43,478 nucleotides of DNA, from IMG/VR virus record IMGVR_UViG_3300005577_000013, positions 1-43,478 of that record, one strand, 5' to 3'. The position numbers and the translations under genes were made by a program. The number at the start of each line of letters is the position of its first letter. The first letter of the stretch is position 1. This document shows positions 1 to 6,048 of this stretch, piece by piece. The notes under the pieces are model-generated. The model was not told where the DNA came from, made no database searches, and saw only the letters and a program-made list of their open reading frames with translations. The stretch is from a virus.

Positions 1-60
1 GCTCGCGGGCCAGCACCGTCCTTACCTGGTCGAGGTGGTTCCTGTAGATGTGCGCGTCGC
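1..60. repeat. 60-bp direct repeat of the window's last 60 bases
   Basis: Bases 1-60 are identical to 43419-43478. The repeat lies inside the ThyA-family gene, and the reading frame is continuous only when the two copies are merged. That indicates a circular or circularly permuted molecule with an assembly overlap, not a true 60-bp genomic terminal repeat. Confidence 0.97.
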
Positions 61-772
61 CGAGCTGGAAGACCAGGCGGCCGGGCGACATGAGCGTCTC
101 CTTGGCCAGCAATCGCTGCAGCAGGGCGTAGCCGGCGACGTCGAACGGCAGTCCGAGGAACAGGTCCACCGAACGCATGTCGACGCGCAGGTCGAGGTAC
201 AGGTCGTTCATGAGGCCCTGCCTGACGTAGCACTGGAACAGCACGTGGCACGGCGGCAGGCACATCTGGTCCAGCTCGCCGGGGTTCCAGGCCGTGACCA
301 GGTGGCGCCGGCCAAACGGATCGGCACTCAGGTCGTGTACCAGGCCCTTGAGCTGATCAGTGATCTTGAAGGCAGGCGCGTTGCCAGACAGCGCTTCCTT
401 CAGGCCGTCACCATGCGGCAGCGGAAGGTACGACCGCCACCGCCGCCACTGCACGCCGTAGATGCGGCCGAGCCATCCGGCAGCCTGCTTGTCGCCCCTG
501 GACGTCCAGTAGTCGGCCGTGCCGTTGCCGTCCCAGATCGAACAGCCGACCGAGTGGAACTGGTCGAGCGTGTCGAACCCGTGGAGGAAGGCTGACAGCT
601 CCGCCTTGACGCTTTCGAAGAACAGCTTCTTCGTGGTGAAGGCCGGGAACGATGTGCTGTTGTCGAACACCACCTGTGCCCCGAACACCGACAGCGTGCC
701 GACGCCGGTGCGGTCAGGCCGCTCCTCCCCGTGCTCCAGCACCCGCCGGAGGATCTTGTGCCATTCCTTCAT
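1..772 (-). CDS. Thymidylate synthase / dCMP hydroxymethylase family enzyme (5' part; continues at 43294-43478)
   Basis: This is the start and most of a 298-residue enzyme that crosses the circle junction; the remainder lies at 43294-43478. The ATG at 772 overlaps the upstream stop as ATGA. ThyA-family landmarks are visible: RTGVGT near the N-terminus, the nucleophile C175 in LPPCHVLFQ, MRSVD (phosphate Arg), GDAHIYRNH and a C-terminal HPAVKAPMNV. The residue that pairs with the pyrimidine ring, Asn177 in E. coli ThyA (LPFN), is Asp here (D211 in LPFD). T4 dCMP hydroxymethylase has Asp179 at this position. Family membership is certain. dCMP rather than dUMP as substrate, and methyl or hydroxymethyl transfer to C5 from methylene-tetrahydrofolate, are inferences. 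No gene symbol is given because thyA may be wrong. Confidence 0.93.
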   Translation of the reverse strand, partial: MKEWHKILRRVLEHGEERPDRTGVGTLSVFGAQVVFDNSTSFPAFTTKKLFFESVKAELSAFLHGFDTLDQFHSVGCSIWDGNGTADYWTSRGDKQAAGWLGRIYGVQWRRWRSYLPLPHGDGLKEALSGNAPAFKITDQLKGLVHDLSADPFGRRHLVTAWNPGELDQMCLPPCHVLFQCYVRQGLMNDLYLDLRVDMRSVDLFLGLPFDVAGYALLQRLLAKETLMSPGRLVFQLGDAHIYRNHLDQVRTVLARE

Positions 773-1020
773 TCTGCTTCCCTCACGAGTCTTTCAATGA
801 AGGCGATGAGCTTGACGCGTGCCAGCTCGGCCTCCGCTTCGATGATCGGAATGTCGGAGGGGTCGCCTCCGCCTTTCCACGAGTCGGCCACCTGCGCATC
901 GACGTGCTTCTTGATGAGCTCGCTAAGCTGGGCGGCCATTGGGCGACTCAGGCCGTGGACCACCTGAATGGTCTTTGCCGGCTTTGTCGCCACGGCCATA
1001 CCGTCTTGGCGGCGTCTCAC
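769..1020 (-). CDS. Small hypothetical protein (83 aa)
   Basis: No family recognised. The GTG start at 1020 overlaps the stop of the upstream DUF1599 gene as GTGA and has a GGGGAG ribosome-binding site 8 bases upstream. An ATG seven codons later (999) is poorer. The stop overlaps the ThyA-family start as ATGA, so the gene sits translationally coupled between the two nucleotide-metabolism genes. The protein looks helical and soluble, with a long acidic/hydrophobic C-terminal helix (EAEAELARVKLIAFIERLV). No Cys or transmembrane segment is visible. Confidence 0.75.
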   Translation of the reverse strand: MRRRQDGMAVATKPAKTIQVVHGLSRPMAAQLSELIKKHVDAQVADSWKGGGDPSDIPIIEAEAELARVKLIAFIERLVREAE

Positions 1021-1541
1021 TTCAGGTCTCCCCGGTCCATGCGCTCCACCAGGAAGGACGCGTAGTTGATGAGGTCCAGCGCCGTGTCGCGCAGGCCTTC
1101 GAAGTTCGGCTCGCCGCCGGCCTGCTGCTTCCGCACGAGGCTCACGGCCCGCTGCGCCTTGACGTGCAGCATGTGGACGTACGACGCCAGCCCAAACGGG
1201 AAGTAAGAGTCGCGGTCGGCCTCGAGGGCGGCGTTGGCCGACAGCCGGTTGCCCGCGGGTTGGTTGTAGTCCTGGCTCTTCTGGATCACCAGCAGCTGCG
1301 CGTCGGCCACCGCGCCGGTCGTACCGCCGCGGCGGGAGAGCTCGGCCAGCAGAGCCTTGGATTCGATCGCCCGTACGTCATAGGCTTCGACCGACGGGTG
1401 CTTTGTCTTGAGTACCCAGAGCAGGTCTTCCACCGGCGCGTCGAGCAGCTCGACCGCCACGGTACGGGGAGCCGGCGGGAAAGGCGGCGAAGCTGCACCT
1501 ACATTACTGTTCATCAGTTGATCTCCCAAAAGTCTTGTCAT
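1017..1541 (-). CDS. DUF1599 / Nmad1-like nucleotide-modification-associated protein
   Basis: The C-terminal half (about residues 70-165) has the look of DUF1599: a QKSQDYN-type motif, an FPFG segment, then helices reading KAQRAVSLV and GLRDTALDLINYASFLVE. DUF1599 was named nucleotide modification associated domain 1 because it occurs beside base-modifying enzymes in phages; its biochemistry is unsettled. The N-terminal 60 residues are Pro/Ala-rich and unassigned. An ATG at 1541 has GGAG 7 bases upstream. An ATG at 1514 with GGGAG 8 bases upstream is an equally good start, and would give a shorter N-terminus. A hairpin at 1560-1584 lies just upstream. The gene is followed, through one small gene, by the ThyA-family enzyme with the Asn-to-Asp change. 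Confidence 0.6.
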   Translation of the reverse strand: MTRLLGDQLMNSNVGAASPPFPPAPRTVAVELLDAPVEDLLWVLKTKHPSVEAYDVRAIESKALLAELSRRGGTTGAVADAQLLVIQKSQDYNQPAGNRLSANAALEADRDSYFPFGLASYVHMLHVKAQRAVSLVRKQQAGGEPNFEGLRDTALDLINYASFLVERMDRGDLK

Positions 1542-1559
1542 CTTCACTCTCCAAGTAAA

Positions 1560-1584
1560 GATCTAGGCGCTGCGCGCCTAGATC
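1560..1584 (-). promoter_or_regulatory. Perfect 11-bp hairpin in the leader of the DUF1599 gene
   Basis: GATCTAGGCGC (1560-1570) pairs perfectly with GCGCCTAGATC (1574-1584) around a 3-base loop. It lies between the stop of the 78-aa gene and the Shine-Dalgarno sequence of the DUF1599 gene. In the leftward transcript it is followed by TTTACTTGGAG, so there is no real U-tract. A weak terminator, an RNA-processing site, a translational switch or a protein-binding palindrome are all possible. Confidence 0.7.
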
Positions 1585-1590
1585 AACAGT

Positions 1591-1827
1591 TCACTTCAGC
1601 CGGCCTGATGCGCGGAGCTTCGAGCGGTACCACGACACGGTCTTCGCAGAGGTGTTCGACTCCGGGAACCGTTGATGGACGGCCGCGACGATCTGGTCGG
1701 TGGTCTTGCCCTTGATGAGCAGGCCGTCGACCAGGGCGCCGATGCCGGCCGCCGGTTTCGGGTCCGTCGACCGTCGCAGCGGGTGGCCGCGGTCGGTCGA
1801 TCGACGGAGGGGATGCTTGCTTGCCAT
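1591..1827 (-). CDS. Small basic protein with GIGA...WYR C-terminal domain (78 aa)
   Basis: The last ~52 residues (GIGALVDGLL...TVSWYRSKLRASGRLK) are clearly related to the C-terminal end of the neighbouring protein at 1872-2690 (GIGAFCMDLI...SIAWYRNKLKSEG). They share FP, TSA and WYR-KL motifs at the same spacing. The N-terminus contains two copies of HPLRRSTD written with mostly different codons. The ATG at 1827 has AGGAG 8 bases upstream, and a 12-bp palindrome (TCCCTCGAGGGA, 1851-1862) lies in its leader. The WYR-KL domain is seen in many phage proteins of unknown role. A small nucleic-acid-binding protein is a reasonable guess from its charge. Confidence 0.75.
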   Translation of the reverse strand: MASKHPLRRSTDRGHPLRRSTDPKPAAGIGALVDGLLIKGKTTDQIVAAVHQRFPESNTSAKTVSWYRSKLRASGRLK

Positions 1828-1871
1828 GTCGTGTGCTCCTAGGTTTGCCCTCCCTCGAGGGACGAACCCGA

Positions 1872-2690
1872 TCAGGCGATGGCGCCCTCGGATTTCAGCT
1901 TGTTGCGATACCAGGCGATCGAGGCCGCAGAGGTCTTGGCGCCAGGGAACTTCTTGAGGGCTTGCGACAGCACGTCCTCATTGGAGATCTCGCCCTTCTT
2001 GGCCTTGATCAGGTCCATGCAGAAAGCGCCGATGCCGGGGCCGCGGGGCTTGACGTCGCCTGCCACCTTGTCCGCTTTCTTGAACAGGGCCTTGCTGGCG
2101 CTGGTCTTCGTCTCGCCGGCCTTGGGACGCTTCGACTTTTCCGAGGCCTCGGGCTTCTCGGCCTTCAGCTTTGCCAGACGCTTCTCGGCGGCCTCGACGC
2201 TCTTGGCCTTGTTCTCCTTCTGCTTTTCCGTCGGCTGGACGGTCTCGCCGCCCAAGGCGGCGACGCGCTGCATTGCCTCGGCCTTGGACTTGAACTTCTT
2301 GACCTCGGGCTTGCCGTTGGCCTTGGCCAGGTCGTTGTACACGGCCATCAGCTGGTCGAGCGTCATGGCGTTGAGGTCGGTGGTCTTCACGGTGGACATG
2401 AGATAGGTCTCCAAAAGGATGTTGACGACGCCGTCTTCCGGCAGGTAAGCGCTGCGGTTGAGCTCGAGGAGACGCAGCGCCGCCGCCCCCACGGGTTTTT
2501 CCAGTGCGGACGGGAACATCCGCTCGAACGACTGCGTCCCTCCCTCGTTCTTGACGAGGCCGCTGGGACTGAACGAGAGCCACCGAGACTTCTCACGTCT
2601 GACGTCGCGATGGTACTCTAAAGCGATCCGACGTTGACCGTCGATGCGCAATCGCGCACTCGGCACGTCGACTTCCGCGGAAGTTTCCAC
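1872..2690 (-). CDS. Phage protein with AYN and GIGA...WYR domains; probable internal second start
   Basis: The open frame encodes 272 residues from a GTG at 2690 that has AGGAG 8 bases upstream. An internal ATG at 2399 (residue 98) has its own GGAG 9 bases upstream and begins MSTVKTTDLNAMTLDQLMAVYNDLAK, which looks like a natural N-terminus. A full-length protein and a 175-aa short form may both be made. From residue 98 the order is a helical AVYNDLAKANGKPVKKF-type domain, a Lys/Glu/Ala-rich linker (about 150-205), and a C-terminal GIGA...WYRNKLKSEG domain shared with the next gene. Residues 1-97 have no recognised family. No enzyme motif is seen; a DNA-associated role is only a guess. Confidence 0.7.
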   Translation of the reverse strand: METSAEVDVPSARLRIDGQRRIALEYHRDVRREKSRWLSFSPSGLVKNEGGTQSFERMFPSALEKPVGAAALRLLELNRSAYLPEDGVVNILLETYLMSTVKTTDLNAMTLDQLMAVYNDLAKANGKPEVKKFKSKAEAMQRVAALGGETVQPTEKQKENKAKSVEAAEKRLAKLKAEKPEASEKSKRPKAGETKTSASKALFKKADKVAGDVKPRGPGIGAFCMDLIKAKKGEISNEDVLSQALKKFPGAKTSAASIAWYRNKLKSEGAIA

Positions 2691-2729
2691 GATGGGTGCT
2701 CCTGTTTGGCGTCAAAGGCGCCGTAGGTT

Positions 2730-2954
2730 TTACAGAACGCCGACGGACTCGACGGTCCGCACGAGGGCCTCGACGCTGGAGAAGCGCACGAAGCTATGTC
2801 CGTCGCAGATGCGGATCTGCCCGAAGCCGTCCTCGCTAACGGTCACGACGTCGGCACCGCTCTGGTAGGTGAACGACGGACGCTGGCATCCGAGCGCCTT
2901 GAGGCTCGTCAGCGCGACGGCGACGCGCCTCATCTGCATGATGGGTATGTCCAT
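2730..2954 (-). CDS. Small hypothetical protein (74 aa)
   Basis: Unrecognised. The ATG at 2954 follows one base after the upstream TAA stop, and AAGGTG within that gene's end serves as ribosome-binding site. The predicted fold is mixed, with alternating strands (SFTYQSGADVVTVSEDG, QIRICDGHSFVRF) ending in a helix, suggesting a small beta-rich soluble protein. No metal-binding cluster or membrane segment is visible. Confidence 0.7.
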   Translation of the reverse strand: MDIPIMQMRRVAVALTSLKALGCQRPSFTYQSGADVVTVSEDGFGQIRICDGHSFVRFSSVEALVRTVESVGVL

Positions 2955-2955
2955 G

Positions 2956-3297
2956 TTAGTTCACCTTCTTTGCACGCTTGCGCTTGACGGGCTCGAACGG
3001 CTTGGGCTCGAGGTCCTGCCAGTCGTGCACTTTGAGTATTTCGCCTGCGGCCATCAGGCCTTCTAGATACTTGGAGTTGAAGCCGCCTTCGCAGCCGACT
3101 TCCGTCGTCGCCGCCCATTCGGCGTCGGGCCGTCCAGACTCGTTGAGGATCTCCGTCACTTTGTACAGACAGGCGCCGTTGGGCAGCACTTGGTACACTT
3201 CCGCCTTCACGACGTACTTGTGGCAGATCTTCTCAGGGTTGGCATTGTCACTGTAGTAGCGCCTGATCGCCTTCGTGATGATCTTAGGGACTCTCAT
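2956..3297 (-). CDS. Hypothetical protein (113 aa)
   Basis: Unrecognised. The start is the ATG at 3297 (MRVPKIITKAIRRYY), which overlaps the upstream stop as ATGA. The open frame extends further upstream but only as a shadow of the 97-aa gene. The protein has a basic start, a central beta-rich segment (YVVKAEVYQVLPNGACLYKVTEI) and a strongly basic tail (KPFEPVKRKRAKKVN). The tail would suit nucleic-acid contact, but nothing proves it. Confidence 0.7.
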   Translation of the reverse strand: MRVPKIITKAIRRYYSDNANPEKICHKYVVKAEVYQVLPNGACLYKVTEILNESGRPDAEWAATTEVGCEGGFNSKYLEGLMAAGEILKVHDWQDLEPKPFEPVKRKRAKKVN

Positions 3298-3587
3298 TGC
3301 GTCATCTCCTTGAGCGTCAGCACGCGAGGCGCCTCTTCCCAGATGCGACCGTTGAAGGAAACGCGCGCCAGCACGCGCCTGTCGGAGAAAGACTTGACGA
3401 CAAGGCCGCAGTTCTTCTTGAGGTCCGACATGCAAAGGTCTTCTTCTACGATGACCTTGCGCAGTGCTTGTGACGCTTCGCTCAGGCTTTGGCACACAAA
3501 GGTCTGTGAGCCGCGGCGTCCTGCCACAGAGACGACCAGCACGCACGTCTCTTGTTGGGCTGCCTGTTCAGCAGTGATCTCGTTCAT
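3294..3587 (-). CDS. Hypothetical protein (97 aa), first gene after an internal promoter
   Basis: Unrecognised. The ATG at 3587 is preceded by GGAG placed inside a small RNA hairpin (3590-3607), so translation may be structure-controlled. The protein has an N-terminal beta strand (TCVLVVSVAGRRG), helices and a second strand-rich part (GLVVKSFSDRRVLARVSFNGRIW). The gene heads a run of small genes (97, 113 and 74 aa, then the 272-aa AYN/WYR protein) downstream of a promoter at 3636-3664. Confidence 0.75.
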   Translation of the reverse strand: MNEITAEQAAQQETCVLVVSVAGRRGSQTFVCQSLSEASQALRKVIVEEDLCMSDLKKNCGLVVKSFSDRRVLARVSFNGRIWEEAPRVLTLKEMTQ

Positions 3588-3589
3588 GT

Positions 3590-3626
3590 CTGACTCCGCT
3601 CAGTCAGCAAACAGTTATTTGTTTGC
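3590..3626 (-). promoter_or_regulatory. Two adjoining leader hairpins, one holding the ribosome-binding site
   Basis: In leftward sense, GCAAACA pairs with TGTTTGC (3620-3626 with 3607-3613, loop of 6) and CTGACT pairs with AGTCAG (3602-3607 with 3590-3595, loop of 6). The second stem-loop contains the GGAG of the 97-aa gene and ends 2 bases before its ATG. With the promoter at 3636-3664 the two hairpins occupy almost the whole predicted leader of about 40 nt. This geometry is typical of translational operators. The regulator is unknown. Confidence 0.6.
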
Positions 3627-3635
3627 GTTGGATAG

Positions 3636-3664
3636 ATATTAGGTCGGAGTCCCAGTGCTGGGAA
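3636..3664 (-). promoter_or_regulatory. Sigma70-like promoter with a dyad over the -35
   Basis: Reading leftward, the -35 box is TTCCCA (3664-3659), the spacer is 17 bp and the -10 box is TAATAT (3641-3636). A dyad, TCCCAG-N2-CTGGGA (3650-3663), covers the -35. Its CCAG/CTGG half-sites match the CCAGCTGG found beside the other promoters, but with 2 extra bases between halves. It lies in the 103-bp gap between the SNF2 helicase and the 97-aa gene. Confidence 0.55.
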
Positions 3665-3690
3665 TGGCCTGTTGCATCTGTTGCAAGTAT

Positions 3691-5289
3691 CTATTTGCGG
3701 ACCTTGGCAAGCCTCAACGCCCGGCGTCGACGGAGCGTGTACTCCGCCAGTGCCTGCCCCACCGCCTTCTGGGTCCTGTCCTTCTTTGACGACCGTCGCA
3801 GCGTGATCTCGTCGACCGTGTCCTTCGCCACTATGAGATGGGAAAAAACGGTCGACGCCTGGTTGCCGGAGCGGCGGAGGCGCGCGATGGTCTGGTCGTA
3901 TTGCTCGCGGTCCTCCACCAGGGAGAACCAGGCGATGTGGCAGGCGTTTGAGCCCTGCATGTTCAGGCCATGTGACATGGAACCCGGATGCACCAACAAC
4001 AGAGGCGTCTTGCCGGCATTCCAGTTGGTCACAATCTTCTTGCGAGCGGCATCCGTCGTACCGCCGCCGAACACCGGTGCCTTCGGAAACGCCTTGCGAA
4101 GCTGCTCCAGGTCGTGGCCGTACCAGTAAGCCACCATCAGCTGCTGGCCGTTGAGCTCTTCGAACAGGTCCTGCACCGCCTCGACCTTGGCGCCGTGCAG
4201 CAGGAACCAGTCCCGCTTGCCCTTGATCGGGATGCCGGTCTCCTCGTCCACCTTGACCGCGTCGTACAGACCACCTCCGACGACCTGCTTGCACTTGCCG
4301 TGAGCCACGCCGCCGTTCAGGGCCGCCACCCCCACCTCGTCGATCTCGGTGAAGAAGTCGTCCTCGATCTCGTCGTAGACCTTGCGGGCATCCGGAGGCA
4401 GCACCACCTTGACCACATTCTCCACCAGCTCCGGCAGCTTGACGTAGTCCTTGGGGTCTAGGCGGTAGGTGAAGCGCTCGATGGCCTTCATGATCCGGTC
4501 GAAGCCGTCGTCCTTCAGCTCGTAGGTGAACCCTCCGTAGCCGGTGGGGTAGAAGTACTCCCTGCGGTAGTGTGTAATGTACGCGCCCAGCGAGTAGCCG
4601 CCGTCGATCAGGTACATGATCCCGTAGAGGTCCATCAGCGACTTCGGTGAGAAAGTACCGGTGGCGCCGTAGACGCGGTCGACCTTCTCGCGCGCCTCCT
4701 TGAGGATCTTGAAGGTGAGCGAGTTGGTGTTGCGCGCCTTGCTGATCTCGTCGATGGCCAGGATGTTGGCGTCGATCCGCCGCAGGTTGTCGAAGCCGAG
4801 GGTGACTTTGACCTTACCCGACTTTGCCGACACCAGCTTCTCGCACTGGAAGAACCAGGGCAGCTGGGCGAAGCTGAGCATGTAGATGTCAGCGCCGGCG
4901 TCGAGCAGGCTTTCCTTCTTTGGCCCGGTCAGGTTGACCACCTTCAGGTCGTTGAAGTCGGCCCACTTGGCCACCTCCTCGGCCCACGTGATCGCGCACA
5001 CCTGAGGCGGCGCCACCACCAGCATTGACCTTGCGAACCTTCGCTTTCGCAGGACCTTGAACGCGGCCAGCATGATCGACGTCTTGCGCAGGCCCGGATC
5101 CAGAAACAAGCCGGCACTTCCGTTCTGGACGAGGAACTTCGCCGCGTCGAGCTGGTAGGGTGCCGGCTCCCACGGGATTGGCCCATTGGTAGACGGCTCG
5201 GTGCCGGACGAGCTCTGCCTTGCGGGCCTCGATGGCTTCGAGGATGGCCGCCTTGGCTTCTGCGGCAACAGTGTGGACTTGGACTTCAT
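3691..5289 (-). CDS. SNF2-family superfamily 2 DNA helicase/translocase (532 aa)
   Basis: This is a double-stranded-DNA-dependent ATPase of the SNF2/DEAD group that phages often encode beside a VRR-NUC nuclease. Motifs in order: an APYQLDAAKFL Q-motif-like start (about residue 43), motif I LDPGLRKTS (63-71, with Arg where most families have Gly), motif Ia VVAPPQV, motif II AIDEIS (D180-E181), motif III GATGTF, and in the second domain motifs ending in a QTIARLRRSGNQ-type motif VI. The ATG at 5289 lies inside the VRR-NUC frame. The first ~36 residues are a Ser/Pro/Arg-rich stretch written over that nuclease in the +1 frame. A role in replication or recombination is likely from the neighbours. 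Confidence 0.9.
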   Translation of the reverse strand: MKSKSTLLPQKPRRPSSKPSRPARQSSSGTEPSTNGPIPWEPAPYQLDAAKFLVQNGSAGLFLDPGLRKTSIMLAAFKVLRKRRFARSMLVVAPPQVCAITWAEEVAKWADFNDLKVVNLTGPKKESLLDAGADIYMLSFAQLPWFFQCEKLVSAKSGKVKVTLGFDNLRRIDANILAIDEISKARNTNSLTFKILKEAREKVDRVYGATGTFSPKSLMDLYGIMYLIDGGYSLGAYITHYRREYFYPTGYGGFTYELKDDGFDRIMKAIERFTYRLDPKDYVKLPELVENVVKVVLPPDARKVYDEIEDDFFTEIDEVGVAALNGGVAHGKCKQVVGGGLYDAVKVDEETGIPIKGKRDWFLLHGAKVEAVQDLFEELNGQQLMVAYWYGHDLEQLRKAFPKAPVFGGGTTDAARKKIVTNWNAGKTPLLLVHPGSMSHGLNMQGSNACHIAWFSLVEDREQYDQTIARLRRSGNQASTVFSHLIVAKDTVDEITLRRSSKKDRTQKAVGQALAEYTLRRRRALRLAKVRK

Positions 5290-5515
5290 AGCCTTGCTCT
5301 CTCAGTACGCGGTGGGTCTCAAGCTGCAGCGGCCCCGGCGTCTCGCCCGGTGCCTTGAACTCGATGAGCAGGGGGCGCAGCGGCAGCCAGTAGACGTTGT
5401 CCGGCCACCCCTTGCGCCCCCTCAGGTTCATCTTTGTCCGCAGCATCGGCCAGCGGAGGTCGTACCACGAGTTGGTCTCGTTCTCCGCCACCAGTTCTCG
5501 CTGCGCCCAGGCCAT
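4889..5515 (-). CDS. VRR-NUC domain nuclease (about the first 105 residues are real)
   Basis: Residues 1-105 form a VRR-NUC fold, a Holliday-junction-resolvase-like PD-(D/E)XK nuclease. GRKGWPDNVYWLP supplies the Asp (PD), LLIEFKAPG supplies the E-x-K, and PLQLETHRVLREQGYEV supplies the trailing Gln. Phages use such enzymes as structure-specific nucleases, usually next to an SNF2 helicase as here. The frame stays open to 4889 (208 aa), but from about residue 105 it runs antiphase through conserved helicase sequence and reads as low-complexity Arg/Gly. Either the protein has a noncoding-like tail, or a +1 frame change joins it to the helicase. The ATG at 5515 follows the upstream TGA by one base. 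Confidence 0.8.
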   Translation of the reverse strand: MAWAQRELVAENETNSWYDLRWPMLRTKMNLRGRKGWPDNVYWLPLRPLLIEFKAPGETPGPLQLETHRVLREQGYEVQVHTVAAEAKAAILEAIEARKAELVRHRAVYQWANPVGAGTLPARRGEVPRPERKCRLVSGSGPAQDVDHAGRVQGPAKAKVRKVNAGGGAASGVRDHVGRGGGQVGRLQRPEGGQPDRAKEGKPARRRR

Positions 5516-5516
5516 G

Positions 5517-6014
5517 TCAGCTCTGAGGCATCAAGTCGTAGATGCTGTAGGCCCCGTCTGTGGCCTCTAGCCAGTACACCGGCTTGCCGTGCTGGTGGGC
5601 ATACATGATCTCGCTGTTGGTTGACTCGCCGGTGTAGAAGCCCTTGTTCAGGACCACCACGACGTCGGCAAGGTCGATCTTCCGCTTGTGCAGCACGTCC
5701 AGCTCGGCCTTCTCCTCCGGCGAGATGTCGGAGAACAGGCCTTGCGCTCGCTCCTCCGGCGTAGCACGGGAGAAGTGTCCGACGGACAGGACGATGTAGC
5801 CGGCCAGCGTCAGGTCGGCGTTGGCCTTCTCAAATTCCTCCTTGAACCGGGTGCTGCCGCACAGCACGGCCACCTTGGGCATCTCGGTCGAAGCCTCCAT
5901 GGCCCGCGCCGCGTTGGCCACGGCATTGAGGTGGTCGCCCATGTCGTGCTTCGACACGACGAGCCAGGCGAGCGTGCGGGCCAGCAGGTTCTGGGCGTAC
6001 TTGGGTGCTTTCAT
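5517..6014 (-). CDS. Nucleoside 2-deoxyribosyltransferase-like protein (165 aa)
   Basis: Residues 46-160 show the fold of the nucleoside 2-deoxyribosyltransferase superfamily: VAVLCGSTRFKEEFEKAN (phosphate/sugar loop), a central LHKRKIDLADVVVVLNKGFYTGESTNSEIMYAHQHGKPV with the family's Asp and Glu residues, and a closing strand. Relatives exchange or cleave the base-sugar bond of (deoxy)nucleosides or nucleotides. The 45-residue helical N-terminus is additional. AAGGAG 7 bases before the ATG at 6014 supports this start. In this nucleotide-metabolism context it could recycle host nucleotides. Substrate and reaction cannot be read from the sequence. Confidence 0.75.
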   Translation of the reverse strand: MKAPKYAQNLLARTLAWLVVSKHDMGDHLNAVANAARAMEASTEMPKVAVLCGSTRFKEEFEKANADLTLAGYIVLSVGHFSRATPEERAQGLFSDISPEEKAELDVLHKRKIDLADVVVVLNKGFYTGESTNSEIMYAHQHGKPVYWLEATDGAYSIYDLMPQS

Positions 6015-6048
6015 GTGTCTCTCCTTCTTTGGTTGGACGGGCTACGGA

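Noticed and set aside
3298-3546. N-terminal extension of the 113-aa protein
   Set aside because: It is an out-of-frame reading of the 97-aa gene (Arg/Gln-rich); the ATGA overlap at 3297 gives a better start.
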